Source: Balanoglossus misakiensis (Eukaryota; Hemichordata). From it: a DNA stretch of 64,000 bases. The DNA lies in contig CM082581.2 of NCBI GenBank assembly GCA_040954595.2, forward strand, positions 744,001 through 808,000, in the 5' to 3' direction. Positions 9,481-18,524 of the stretch are shown here, one piece after another. A program made the translations under genes and the position numbers. Position 1 is the stretch's first letter. Each line of letters opens with the position of its first letter. A model generated the notes under the pieces. That model searched no databases. It saw nothing but the letters and a program-made list of their open reading frames with translations, and had not been told where the DNA came from.

Positions 9481-11805
9481 CAGTAAAACATCACAAATGA
9501 CAAGACAGGGGTATCAGGAATCACACAAATCATACTCAATGTTTTACTGAAGCCATTGCTGTAAGATTGCTGTAAGTAATGGCACTATTCAATGGTGTTA
9601 ACACCACATAGCACAATGATGTACTGCACACATTCAAGTCACATACCTTTTTGAAGTATTAATAAACACTGATTCTATGAACTGTTAAAATTATTTTTTC
9701 TTACATCATCCCTGAATACCAAATTTCAAACAAATTAGGCTAGTGCTTTCACATGTTAACACACAATGCATGGCACTGGACAATCATCCTATCCGATCTG
9801 AAACCTCAGTGTCACTTACCACAAAACTAAACACGTTATCTACAAATGATTTACGAAACTAATTCGTACACGACACAATACACATTTGAGTGTGTTGATA
9901 TCTTAGTTTGTACATGATACTTTGCACTGATGTACACCAACACTCACCTTGAGAACTCTTTGGTAGCCAAAACTGTCAAGAAAATAAACAAAACTTTTAA
10001 ATTAAATCATTAAGTATAATTGTGTATTTAAACAAGTACATCAAGATATACACTTGCCTGCATAACACACACCTCTCAATAGCCATAATGTATCAATGTC
10101 GAGATGACATCACTCCAAGTACAAGATAGCGAATGATGATTTTTTTACAATAACCCCCCTACTTAAACAGGACAACAAATTACAATGAATTCACTATCAA
10201 CCTTGTGATATTCAGAAAATCAATTCTTGGTCACATAAATTGTCCTGTCCACAAAATGGTTTCATGGCATCAAAATATGTTAACAAGTCAACTCTACTTT
10301 TCATGCTCCAACCAGATTTCATTGTCTATGTTTTTAACATGCCTGTCACGACTAGAAAGCATACACACTAAACAGAGTGGTCACCAGCATAATTTGGCCA
10401 ATTCTATGCTTGTCCTCACATTCTTACGAACAATTCAAATGTCAAATTATCTAGCAATGTTTCTGTTATGTACTCACACAGATTGTTCCATATTTGAAGC
10501 AAATAATTATCAAAAACAAATTGATTACCCTGATATAAATTCCAATGAAAACCTTAAGGCTTTTGGTCATGTAAACATACAATATTAACAGAAAAAATAA
10601 TGGAAAATACAATCCATTTTTACTACTGTTTATTTTTTGACAAATACATATAAGAGACATGGAAACTATTGAAGTACACATCCCAAAATAATATCCTACC
10701 ACTGCTTGTACGTTTCATACACACGATACAAGACCGATCGCCCGAATTCAGCAGATTCGCTTGCCTAAAACCGTTTCTAAATAATCATATGTACCTGTAT
10801 ACACTCCAAAAATAAGCTTAATTTCAACTTGTATGGAATGAAATAGAAACTCCGATGTACCCAGCCTCTGATGTTTCTATTCCTTCAAGCAAACTTCACC
10901 ATCTTAACATATATACAATTTGCCAAAACATGCATACAAACGAAACCCTTTCAGTATATAACGACAACCGCCATATTGGATGTCGCTCGACACGAAAATA
11001 AAATACGCCTGACAAAACTGCCATCGCCTCATACACAATTAAAATCACACTACCATTGGATAAAACACAACTACATAACCAATACCATCAACTCTTACAC
11101 GTTCAAACCACCGATTCTGTCATTTATACTCATTTAAAAATAACCACGAGAATATACACATATCCCACTAACCTATATTCAGCTGCTGAACAACAAGAGC
11201 ACTTGATTCGTTTTCGGATGTGACTACGTGCAACAACATACGCATCACCATCACATTCGCGTTGGGATTCAAGACAGTTTCAATATCTCAAGAAGCAATA
11301 CAACGAGAAGACCTTCTCGGGATTTTATGCACATCCTGTTGGATATCGCTGCCAAATGTCCACAGATGATAAAACATGATACCAGAATGTTGTATTGGGG
11401 ACAACCATCAAATGTTCCCGTGCCAGCACCCTCTATATTCTAGAAACCCTGGTATATCTCAAGAAACATTACCATTTTTAATTATTTTTAAAAGCAAAAG
11501 TAAGTTGTCATTTTATTTGTACAATTATTTCTCTATATTAAACAAGTATACATAAACACTAAAACATGTTTTGCCATGTTAACATAAATTTATGACCATT
11601 TTAAAATACTATATAGCTTATATTTATTAAAGTACAAATTCGGATGTTTTTCATTTTTAACCATTTCCACAATCAAAATGAAAAAAAAATCGCATTAATA
11701 GTAGATTGGGTTATATTGGATATCATTATGTAAAACTGAAGAGTCACTATGGCATGGAAACTACTGAGATATGTGGTAGAAAACCAAAATGCCCAACAAA
11801 TATGC
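9481..11805. other. Centre of palindrome; no supported gene
   Basis: AT-rich, with many CACA-type runs. The open frames at 10205-10588, 10871-11137 and 11228-11443 (plus) show no domain and no convincing splice sites. The stretch about 10940-11330 is richer in CpG than its surroundings and contains GCCGCCATATTGGATGTCGC, so it could be promoter-like, but no transcript start can be assigned. Confidence 0.4.
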
Positions 11806-11828
11806 ACAGTGTGTGTTGTGTGTTAGAT

Positions 11829-11855
11829 AGGTACATACATGCATGCATGCATGCA

Positions 11856-11889
<34 letters not shown>

Positions 11890-11896
11890 CATACAT

Positions 11897-11973
<77 letters not shown>

Positions 11974-12021
11974 TACATACATACATACATACATACATAC
12001 ATACATACATACATACATACA
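11829..12021. repeat. Compound microsatellite (ACAT)n(AC)n(ACAT)n
   Basis: About 190 bp of uninterrupted ACAT units with a central AC run of roughly 55 bp. The left flank, ACACACAACACACACTGTG on the reverse strand (about 11806-11828), is the same sequence that closes the 13.9-14.3 kb ATGT array. The two arrays therefore belong to one repeat family. All open frames in it are artefacts of the period. Confidence 0.97.
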
Positions 12022-13279
12022 TGCGCCCTGTATTGACCAAATACCGTCGTGCAAGCTCATGTACAAGCTATTTCTTTATGCCTGAACAAAAATTGACCAA
12101 ATTCTACTGTTTATTATGATTCATTCTTCGAAACAATTCATCTTCTTGCCATATTTTATTTGTTCATATAACACATTTTGAAGAAAAGTTGTACAAAGAC
12201 TACAATATACTAATGGGCTATATTCTCAAAACAGATATATTACCACAAATACTACTAGGGATTGTGTAGTGGTTTCTTTCTCACTATAAGACATATGATA
12301 TCTGATATCAACCATACAAACAATATCAATCTTTTTACACACATACATACATTCATACTTACACAAAAAGCATAACACACCAATTTATTTTATATAGCCT
12401 TATATTAATTTATTTCAATTGTGAAAATAGACACACATACAAAAAAGAACAGAAAAACAATCACAGTATCTGGTTTATGAAATAAAAAAGACCAAACAAG
12501 CAATTGCTTCCGAAATAACATATTCCACATTCTGTCACAAATTGAGCAAATTCCAGTAAAATCAACCCCAAGGACCTACACACTAAATTTCAAAGTAATT
12601 GTACAAAGAATTTAACTAAACACAACTAAAATTGATCAAAAATTACACATTTCACCACAATTTACATAAACTCTACCAACTTCACCCTAGGAACCTGCAT
12701 ACTAAATTTCAAAGTAATTGGCCCCGTGGTTTCAGTAAAGAAAAGTGACAGACAGTGACACCACTCACCCAATAAGACAATCACCCAATCTAATAAGCTC
12801 AACATAACTGACAACACAGCTAAACAGTTCACCGACAATATAAATACAATTGTGTACATTTCACAAATGACAATATTAGCCTTTTAGTCACCTCTGACTC
12901 TAATGTAAAGTACATTATGGTAACTGTTCATTGAAATGTTTCTGGGAAATGTTTACTAAGGCTATTTAATATCTTCTATTTTTTTTTTATAACACATGGT
13001 TTCTCTTGCAATTCCTCTTCCAGTAAACAGGATAAACTTTCTACACCATTACACTTATATGCTACTGCCAAATGGAAGTAATCTAATCCTGTAGTAGCTA
13101 TAAAGCAGCATTGTCAGGGCCCAAGCAACATGATGAAAAAAGGTGAAAGCACACGTTATAGTTACTCAAACTTTTACCAGAAAATTTTGATAGATCATAT
13201 TGGTTCACGTCCAAGCAAATCGGACTTCTAACCATATTGGTTAGCTTACAATTTGATAAGTATATAAATTAAAGGGACC
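12022..13279. other. AT-rich non-coding interval
   Basis: No gene is supported. A short motif, CTAAATTTCAAAGTAATTG, occurs at about 12583 and 12703. It resembles sequences in the 45-kb and 49.5-kb repeats, so this interval also carries old repeat fragments. Confidence 0.4.
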
Positions 13280-13560
13280 CTTTTCCATTAATTATGTTTG
13301 ATGCAAGACACCATTTATGTTAATGTACATGTGGATATATAGTGAATCAACATTCAACAACACACACTGCTTGTAGTCACGAGAGTGAAAAATCTTGCCA
13401 AAATGAATAATTGGTCTTTACCATTTATTCATTTTGGGCGAGTTTTTACTGTCATATCCTACAAACGGGATGGAAGCTGTGTGTGGTCGAACGTTGATTC
13501 ACTATATATCCACATTAACAGTCTCTTGTATCACACATAATTATTAAAAAAGGGCAGCAA
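13280..13560. mobile_element. MITE-like palindromic element, full copy
   Basis: The two halves are imperfect reverse complements. The left holds TGGATATATAGTGAATCAAC and ATGAATAA. The right holds TTATTCATTTTGGGCGAG and TTGATTCACTATATATCCAC. The ends carry CCATTAATTATGTTTGAT and the related CACATAATTATTAAAAAAGG. Half-copies lie in introns of the downstream gene at about 23110-23270 and 25430-25565. It has no coding capacity, consistent with a non-autonomous foldback DNA element. Confidence 0.75.
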
Positions 13561-13689
13561 AGAGACTTTCTGCCTTTAATAAGCTAATAAAAGTGTTAGA
13601 CTGCATTGGCTGCTCTATAATACCATATAGCAATGCAGTAACTCCTGTGGATGCCAATTTCTGACTCTCTGTTATTTCTCACATGCATT

Positions 13690-13895
13690 TGTGAATTTTT
13701 ATTGAAATAAAAAAACTGGTGTGTTGAATATGTCAGTGAGTGAATGTGCAATTGGACAGTGTGTTGGCAGTTAGTGGAGATAAAACAATCCTCATGGTGT
13801 AATGGTTAACACACTTGTCACTTTGTGATAAGGGATCCTGGTTCGATTCCTGGTGAGGATGATAAAAAAAGGAGTCCATTTGCTGTGTGTTTTCC
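13690..13895 (+). repeat. tRNA-containing repeat element, copy 2
   Basis: Direct-strand copy of the element at 9272-9480, in inverted orientation relative to it. It sits next to the long ATGT array. In both copies the tRNA-like unit is followed by about 30 conserved bp and then ATGT-type repeats. Confidence 0.75.
13788..13860 (+). tRNA. tRNA-like sequence, second copy
   Basis: 73 nt. The acceptor stem is perfect (ATCCTCA with TGAGGAT), the D stem is GTGT/ACAC, and the A and B boxes (TGGTGTAATGG, GGTTCGATTCC) match consensus. The T stem is weakened (CCTGG with CCTGG, central T-T), and the anticodon arm has the same irregular form as the 9.3-kb copy. There is no T-run terminator downstream (GATAAAAAAAGG). 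It is probably a repeat-borne tRNA relic, although transcription by pol III is possible. Confidence 0.6.
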
Positions 13896-14316
13896 ATGTA
13901 TGTATGCATGTATGTATGCATGCATGTATGTATGCATGTATGTATGCATGCATGTATGCATGCATGTATGTATGTATGTATGTATGTATGTATGTATGTA
14001 TGTATGTATGTATGTATGTATGTATGTATGTATGTATGTATGTATGCATGCATGCATGTATGTATGCATGTATGTATGCATGTATGTATGCATGTATGTA
14101 TGCATGTATGTATGCATGTATGTATGCATGTATGTATGCATGTATGCATGCATGCATGTATGCATGTATGCATGCATGTATGCATGTATGCATGTATGTA
14201 TGTATGCATGTATGCATGCATGTATGCATGTATGTATGTATGTATGTATGCATGTATGTATGTATGTATGTATGTATGTATGTATGTATGTATGTATGTA
14301 TGTATGTATGTATGTA
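13893..14316. repeat. ATGT/ATGC tetranucleotide microsatellite
   Basis: About 420 bp of ATGT units with frequent ATGC variants. Several variant patterns repeat at 8 or 12 bp, such as GTATGCAT. It ends at ACCTATCTAACACACAACAC, the boundary shared with the 11.8-kb array. The very long open frames reported here on both strands are products of the period and are not genes. Confidence 0.97.
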
Positions 14317-14431
14317 CCTATCTAACACACAACACACACTGTGTATATTTAATTCCACAATGCTTGATACTAAAACTGTCCACAAAAAAACATTTGTTTA
14401 TAACCCCTAAGTGCTTGTCTTCCACACTTAC

Positions 14432-14544
14432 CTTCTCTTGGCATTTTTTTCCACAGATGATGCAATACTGCTCGTCTCTTCATCCTGGTCTCTTGCGCTC
14501 CCCTTTTTACTCTCCCTGAATGCTGACAACACGTACCGTCTCAT
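14432..14544 (-). CDS. Candidate short coding exon with strong donor
   Basis: On the minus strand an ATG at 14544 opens a frame that reads MRRYVLSAFRESKKG, then SARDQDEETSSIASSVEK, then NAKR. It ends at AGAAG|GTAAGT, a near-perfect donor (exon end 14432, phase 2). An in-frame TGA lies just upstream, so this ATG could be a true start. The encoded segment is hydrophilic and Ser/Glu-rich, without a recognisable domain. No downstream exon was found, since the ATGT array lies next in that direction. It could be a first exon of a gene disrupted by repeats, or chance. Confidence 0.3.
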
Positions 14545-14619
14545 TGTTCAGTGGATATGCCTTGCTGTCATCTGCATCTGCTCCCTCAGTACCCCCTTCT
14601 CCCTGGCACAATCATCCAA

Positions 14620-15345
14620 ATACTATCGCAGAGGGCGCTATACTATATGACGATCAACACAATATCATTCAGATAATCTTTGCACAGTGGGTAAATTAAG
14701 CATTTGGTTTTTCACGAGACTTTCATCAGTTGTACTAAAATGAAATGTGTCTACACTATACAAATGACAATGGCCTTCTAATTCAGAGACGTTGGGAAGG
14801 ACTAGTGAGCACATACAGCAAATCAGAAGGCCCAAAATGGCAAGGTTGCATGATTACTAATGGGAAACAAAGAATACCCAGGGTATATTTAATTCCACAG
14901 AGTGCTTGATACTAAAATTATTGCTGTTTTACAATTGTGGCATTTACTGCTGATAATAAGGTTACCATAGATACAATTGGAATGAAACCGGACAGGGATA
15001 AACATATAAAGGCTAGGTTAACCCCCCACCCCCTACCACAGAGGGCGCTATACCGATCATCAAGTCAGTACCATTGAAATAAATCTGTGCAGAGTGGGTA
15101 AATTAGGCATTTGGTTCTTCAGATTTTCATAAGTTGCACTAAAATGCTATGTGGCCCACTACAAGGATAAATAAGTCAAAAATGGCAAATTTGATATTTA
15201 CTTTGAGGTTGACATGGGGCAAAGGAGACAATACAAGAACACTGAAACTCAATTAGTGAAACACTAAAGTTGTACATGTACTTTATTTCTCTAACAAACT
15301 TAGAGAAAATTTACATGGCCATCTTTTTACTCAGAGAACTGATGT
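14620..15345. repeat. Inverted copy of 309-bp unit and adjacent repeat
   Basis: 14620-14770 and 14890-15060 are reverse complements of the 309-bp unit type (GAGGGCGCTATACTATATGA and AGGTTACCATAGATACAA). 15060-15345 is the reverse complement of about 5440-5715, including the segment around GACATGGGGCAAAGGAGACA. This is part of the right arm of the large palindrome. Confidence 0.85.
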
Positions 15346-15504
15346 TGAAAAGAAAACAATGTTACATCATAAAATTGAAATCCTACATGTCACTAATTTC
15401 TGATTTTCACAAATGTTCATAAAAAAAACCTGTTCTCTGCAAACCTTACCCCCCCCCCCTCCTATTGTCGGTGCTTCTAATGTAACTCTCAATTTTTCCC
15501 TAAG

Positions 15505-16100
15505 GTGTTAAAAGAACCAAATGGTGATGATATGGTAGAAGGGATATTTGAGGGAATAGACATAGATGAGTAAATATTAACTGCAGTACTTGCTTCCACC
15601 AATTTCCAATCATTTTGTGTACATGTTCACGTCTCTGTGTCTTACCAATCACATTCTGTCCTTTTTATTTTTTTCTAGAAGTGGCATCTTCTGTGTCAGA
15701 CAGCAAATACTTACAGTGTCCCACCTTATGCCAGACCTTGGGTACAGAGGAGGCCATATTAGAAAACCTGCCAATGCATGTACACTACTCTATCAATCAA
15801 GAAATGCAACAGTCACAAAGATTGAGTAAGTTAACTAAACCAAAGCAATCTCCACCCTGCAACTTCCCCAGCACTTACTATCTGCATGCAAGTTGTGAAC
15901 TTTTAATTTAGTATTCATTACAGAAACATTTCAGTCCTACAATTCACATGCATCTTATTTTCGTCAACACCAACTTATACAAAATATGATTTAACCATCT
16001 TGTTCTCATTTCTCTCCAATGTACAGAAAGCAGTAGCCTGGATGGATTTACAGAGAGAGAGGCTAGTACACGGCACTCATGTGGACATGCACTACCACAT
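15505..16100 (+). CDS. Exons c-d-e of unrecognised TE-associated gene (right arm)
   Basis: Three exons join in phase. Exon c is 15505-15569 (acceptor CCTAAG|, donor GA|GTAAAT, phase 2). Exon d is 15679-15825 (acceptor TTTTTTCTAG|, donor TTGA|GTAAGT, phase 1). Exon e starts at 16027 (acceptor TGTACAG|). The joined product runs VLKEPNGDDMVEGIFEGID, then EVASSVSDSKYLQCPTLCQT, then EEAILENLPMHVHYSINQ, then KAVAWMDLQRERLVHGTHV, then DMHYH. The agreement of phase at every junction, on a background of stops, argues for a real gene. No family is recognised. Exon e is cut at about 16100, where the sequence switches to the inverted exon b. Relative to the left arm this block sits in the opposite orientation to its neighbours, so it has been inverted. 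Confidence 0.55.
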
Positions 16101-16112
16101 ATCATATCTCAA

Positions 16113-16284
16113 GGGGACTTCAGTTGTAGCTGTAGTATTTAACCCAAGTTTAACTGTGACACCCACGTCCATACATGGCAAGGTTTTCTCTCCCAAAAGT
16201 TTCAGTTTGGCATCCCAGTTACCATCAGTTGCGCTTTCTCCATGCCTTCTAAGTTGAATGCGATTTACCATCACCGGATTCATA
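16113..16284 (-). pseudogene. Exon b copy, right arm, donor lost
   Basis: Reverse-strand counterpart of 3894-4065, also 172 nt. The frame is fully open (MNPVMVNRIQLRRHGESATD, then WDAKLKLLGEKTLPC and VKLGLN). The acceptor CACAG| is kept. The donor, CCCG|GTGAGA in the left copy, reads CCCC|TTGAGA here, so the GT is destroyed. It lies immediately against the truncated exon e of the opposite strand, marking the breakpoint of the inverted block. Confidence 0.6.
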
Positions 16285-16740
16285 CTGTGGTGCAAAGACA
16301 ATTAAAAACATCGATTGTAAGTCATTTAGTAGTGATACCATTGTTACCAAACCTCGTTTAAAAATACATGTAATCTGTACTCGAAACTATCATTTTTTCT
16401 TTCTTTCTAGAATATGACTTGTAAGCGAGTGCCGCGTTTAAATTGATACTGAGAATAAACACCGCTAATCGACGATAAAATCAACGTATTTTCAAATGCA
16501 AGTGAACGCATGGAGGCGGCCATATTGAATTTAGGTTACATCCCAAGACATTCCGACTGGGCTTCAGGTGGATTCGGGAAAGGTCTCTAAAACATAATCG
16601 GTCATCCAGTTTTGTATACTAAATTTCTAAAAATGTAGGACATGGGAGGTTAACATACCCACAATGACTACACACAAAAAAGGGCCCAGGCGTTTCGGGG
16701 TGCGATTGTTACGTACCTTAGCTCCATCATCTGCAACCAG

Positions 16741-16972
16741 CCAAGGCCTGGCTGTGAAATTGCGCGTCATGGAGGATGTCGAGATCCGGAATTCCGCCAA
16801 CGGGAAACTGTTTAGCGTGCCTTGTATGCAGCACGATGGCAACGTTCTGGAACTTAAATTCTGGAAAGAAAATCCGAAGTGGCTGAACAGATTACAGAAG
16901 GGAGAATACGTACAGCTCCGCAACTTTTCCACTGGAAGAGATAATACCATTTGCCTCTATGATAGAGCAAAG
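16741..16972 (+). CDS. OB-fold-like exon (RPA/POT1-type pattern), open copy
   Basis: A 232-nt exon-like block with acceptor CTGCAACCAG|, open in phase 2 to phase 0 (77 codons). The product alternates hydrophobic beta strands: LAVKLRVMEDVEIR, then KLFSVPCM, then NVLELKFWKENPKWLN, then KGEYVQLRNFSTGRDN. The V-L-x-L-K-F-W motif followed by L-x-x-G-x-x-V-x-L-x-N is typical of single-strand-DNA-binding OB folds (RPA, POT1, Helitron-encoded RPA-like proteins). That assignment is by pattern only. The normal donor (AAAG|GTATGT in the 3.2-kb copy) is missing, because at 16973 the sequence jumps to arm A. A longer frame from ATG 16664 to 17044 exists but crosses both presumed boundaries. Confidence 0.5.
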
Positions 16973-17375
16973 GCCGGGGATGCCATTACGCCGTTAAACC
17001 TGAAATATAGATTGAGAGTGGATATTGTTTTACACAATTTTTGAACATTGAAGTAAAGTATTAGAATGATGGAGTCCGATAGAAAAAGTGAGTTGGTAAT
17101 TTCGGCATCCGACTTCGTTATTAAAATGGAAAGATTTGCGATTTGAGATTCGGTTACCATTTGGAAGTTTGAAAGGAAATATTTCATTCAAGTACAGTGG
17201 CAACTACTGGATTATGGAGAATATTTGAAATGTTGATGAACGGAGACCTATTAGAATCAATGAAAACCTAACTTTATTGGTGTTACGGTTACTACACCTG
17301 ACAGACCGCTGGTCTGCGTCCGACCGATTTTGAGCGCCTAGCTCTTGTGGAGACATGCGGAGGTACAGCGGGTTT
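16973..17375. repeat. Foldback repeat arm A, copy 3
   Basis: Same orientation as 172-570 and reverse complement of about 2205-2590. It forms the outer end of the right arm of the palindrome. Homology ends after GGAGGTACAGCGGG (about 17360-17373), after which the sequence differs from both other copies. This is the best candidate for the outer edge of the palindromic unit. Confidence 0.8.
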
Positions 17376-18237
17376 ATTGGTTTTTCGTAAAACCATAGTT
17401 AAACTCCAAAAATCTTCTTCTCCAGAACGAGCGATGACTGAGTCGCAAGATTCGGGGAGTATGGTCACTACACTGATGTCTATCAAGTTTGCAAAGAGCA
17501 TTGTGATTGGTCGAAGATTATGGTGGCCATATTGGATTTTGTAAAAAACAGAGAAAAATTGAAATTCCTTTTTCTAGTCCAAAAATTGATAGCATACAAA
17601 TTAATTTTATGGATATCAATCGTCATGTGACTAAAATATATAACAATTTTTTGGCGATTTTTCACATGACCTTTGACCTAATTATCATGCGTTATTATTT
17701 CTGCATATCTAATTCCAGGCTAACCTATAGGGCTAGAGGTTTGGTTTTTGATGAATGTGGATTAGTGTGTGATCAAAATATTTTGCTACTTTTCATGACC
17801 CCTTTGACCTCTGCTGACCTCATTAATTATGCACATACCTAATTACAGGCGAACCAATAGAGCTAGAGTTTTGGTTTTTGTTGGACATGGACCAGTATGG
17901 GTAAAAAAAAATGCCCAAATGTTGGGTGACCTCAGGTGACCTTTGACCTACTTCACCCTATTTCAGCAGCAAAAATACACACATCCTTGTTATGTCATGA
18001 GATAATACATCCGATAGAAAATTCTGTTTCTTCTCATTCATACTGTGCATATATAATTCAAGATCAGCGCTTGGGCCCGACAATGCTGCTCGCAGCTTTA
18101 ATTCTTCTTCTTCTTCCGAGAAATTCGGCCAGTTAGATCTGGAAAACCGCTGCACCTAGGGGGCTGAAACTTGGTAGGGTGATAGGGGCCAATGAGTAGA
18201 CGTGCAGTGGCTCGTGAATATTTAATTAGTATTTCAG
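17376..18237. other. Interval before the SVEP1-like exons, with old repeats
   Basis: No coding exon is supported. 17820-17960 is a decayed copy of the roughly 240-bp AGGTCA repeat, with inverted half-sites TGACCT at 17927, 17937 and 17944. A TTCTTCTTC run lies at about 18100. This may be the 3' part of a long intron of the gene that follows. Confidence 0.6.
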
Positions 18238-18524
18238 CAGCTGTATGGTAATTCTTGGTGAAAGCTATGACGAAAATGGACTCCTTGACAACTATTTTAG
18301 CTTCCATGGTGATGTTACACAGATGAATGTATACGATTATGTATTGACTCCTGTTGAAATCCAGAGTCTGGCTTTGAACTGTTCACAAAGTCCACTTGGC
18401 AATCATGTCATGTGGGTTGAAATGGATCAAGAGTTATTGGGTAGTGTGGTCAAAATCCAGCCATCAGCTTGTGGAAGTACCAGGTGCCCAATTGGTTACT
18501 CTGGTTCACCATGCACACCTGTTG
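18238..18524 (+). CDS. Exon: pentraxin/LamG domain C-terminus
   Basis: The acceptor is TATTTCAG at 18237 (or CAGCAG at 18240); the donor is GTTG|GTAAAT. Key residues are VILGES, then SFHGDVTQMNVYDYVL, then PVEIQSLALNC, matching the conserved end of pentraxin domains (F-x-G-x-[IV]-x-x-[VM]-N-[VI]-[WY]-x-x-[VL]-L, then E-I-x-x-L-x-x-C). It continues with GNHVMWVE and a Cys pair in ACGSTRCPIGYSGSPC. Only the last third of the domain is present, so at least one upstream exon is missing from view. Confidence 0.85.

Noticed and set aside
11747-12119. Several overlapping open frames of 60-137 codons on both strands
   Set aside because: They translate ACAT/AC repeats (YIHT, THTH, CMYV); no gene-like composition.
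13733-14519. Open frames up to 210 codons on both strands
   Set aside because: Products of the ATGT/ATGC microsatellite period.
16627-16950. 107-codon minus-strand frame overlapping the OB-like exon
   Set aside because: Antisense shadow; the plus frame has the beta-strand pattern and the splice sites.
1-17400. Helitron
   Set aside because: An OB-fold-like exon alone is not enough; no Rep/helicase, no CTRR end or 3' hairpin was recognised, and long inverted arms are not Helitron-like.
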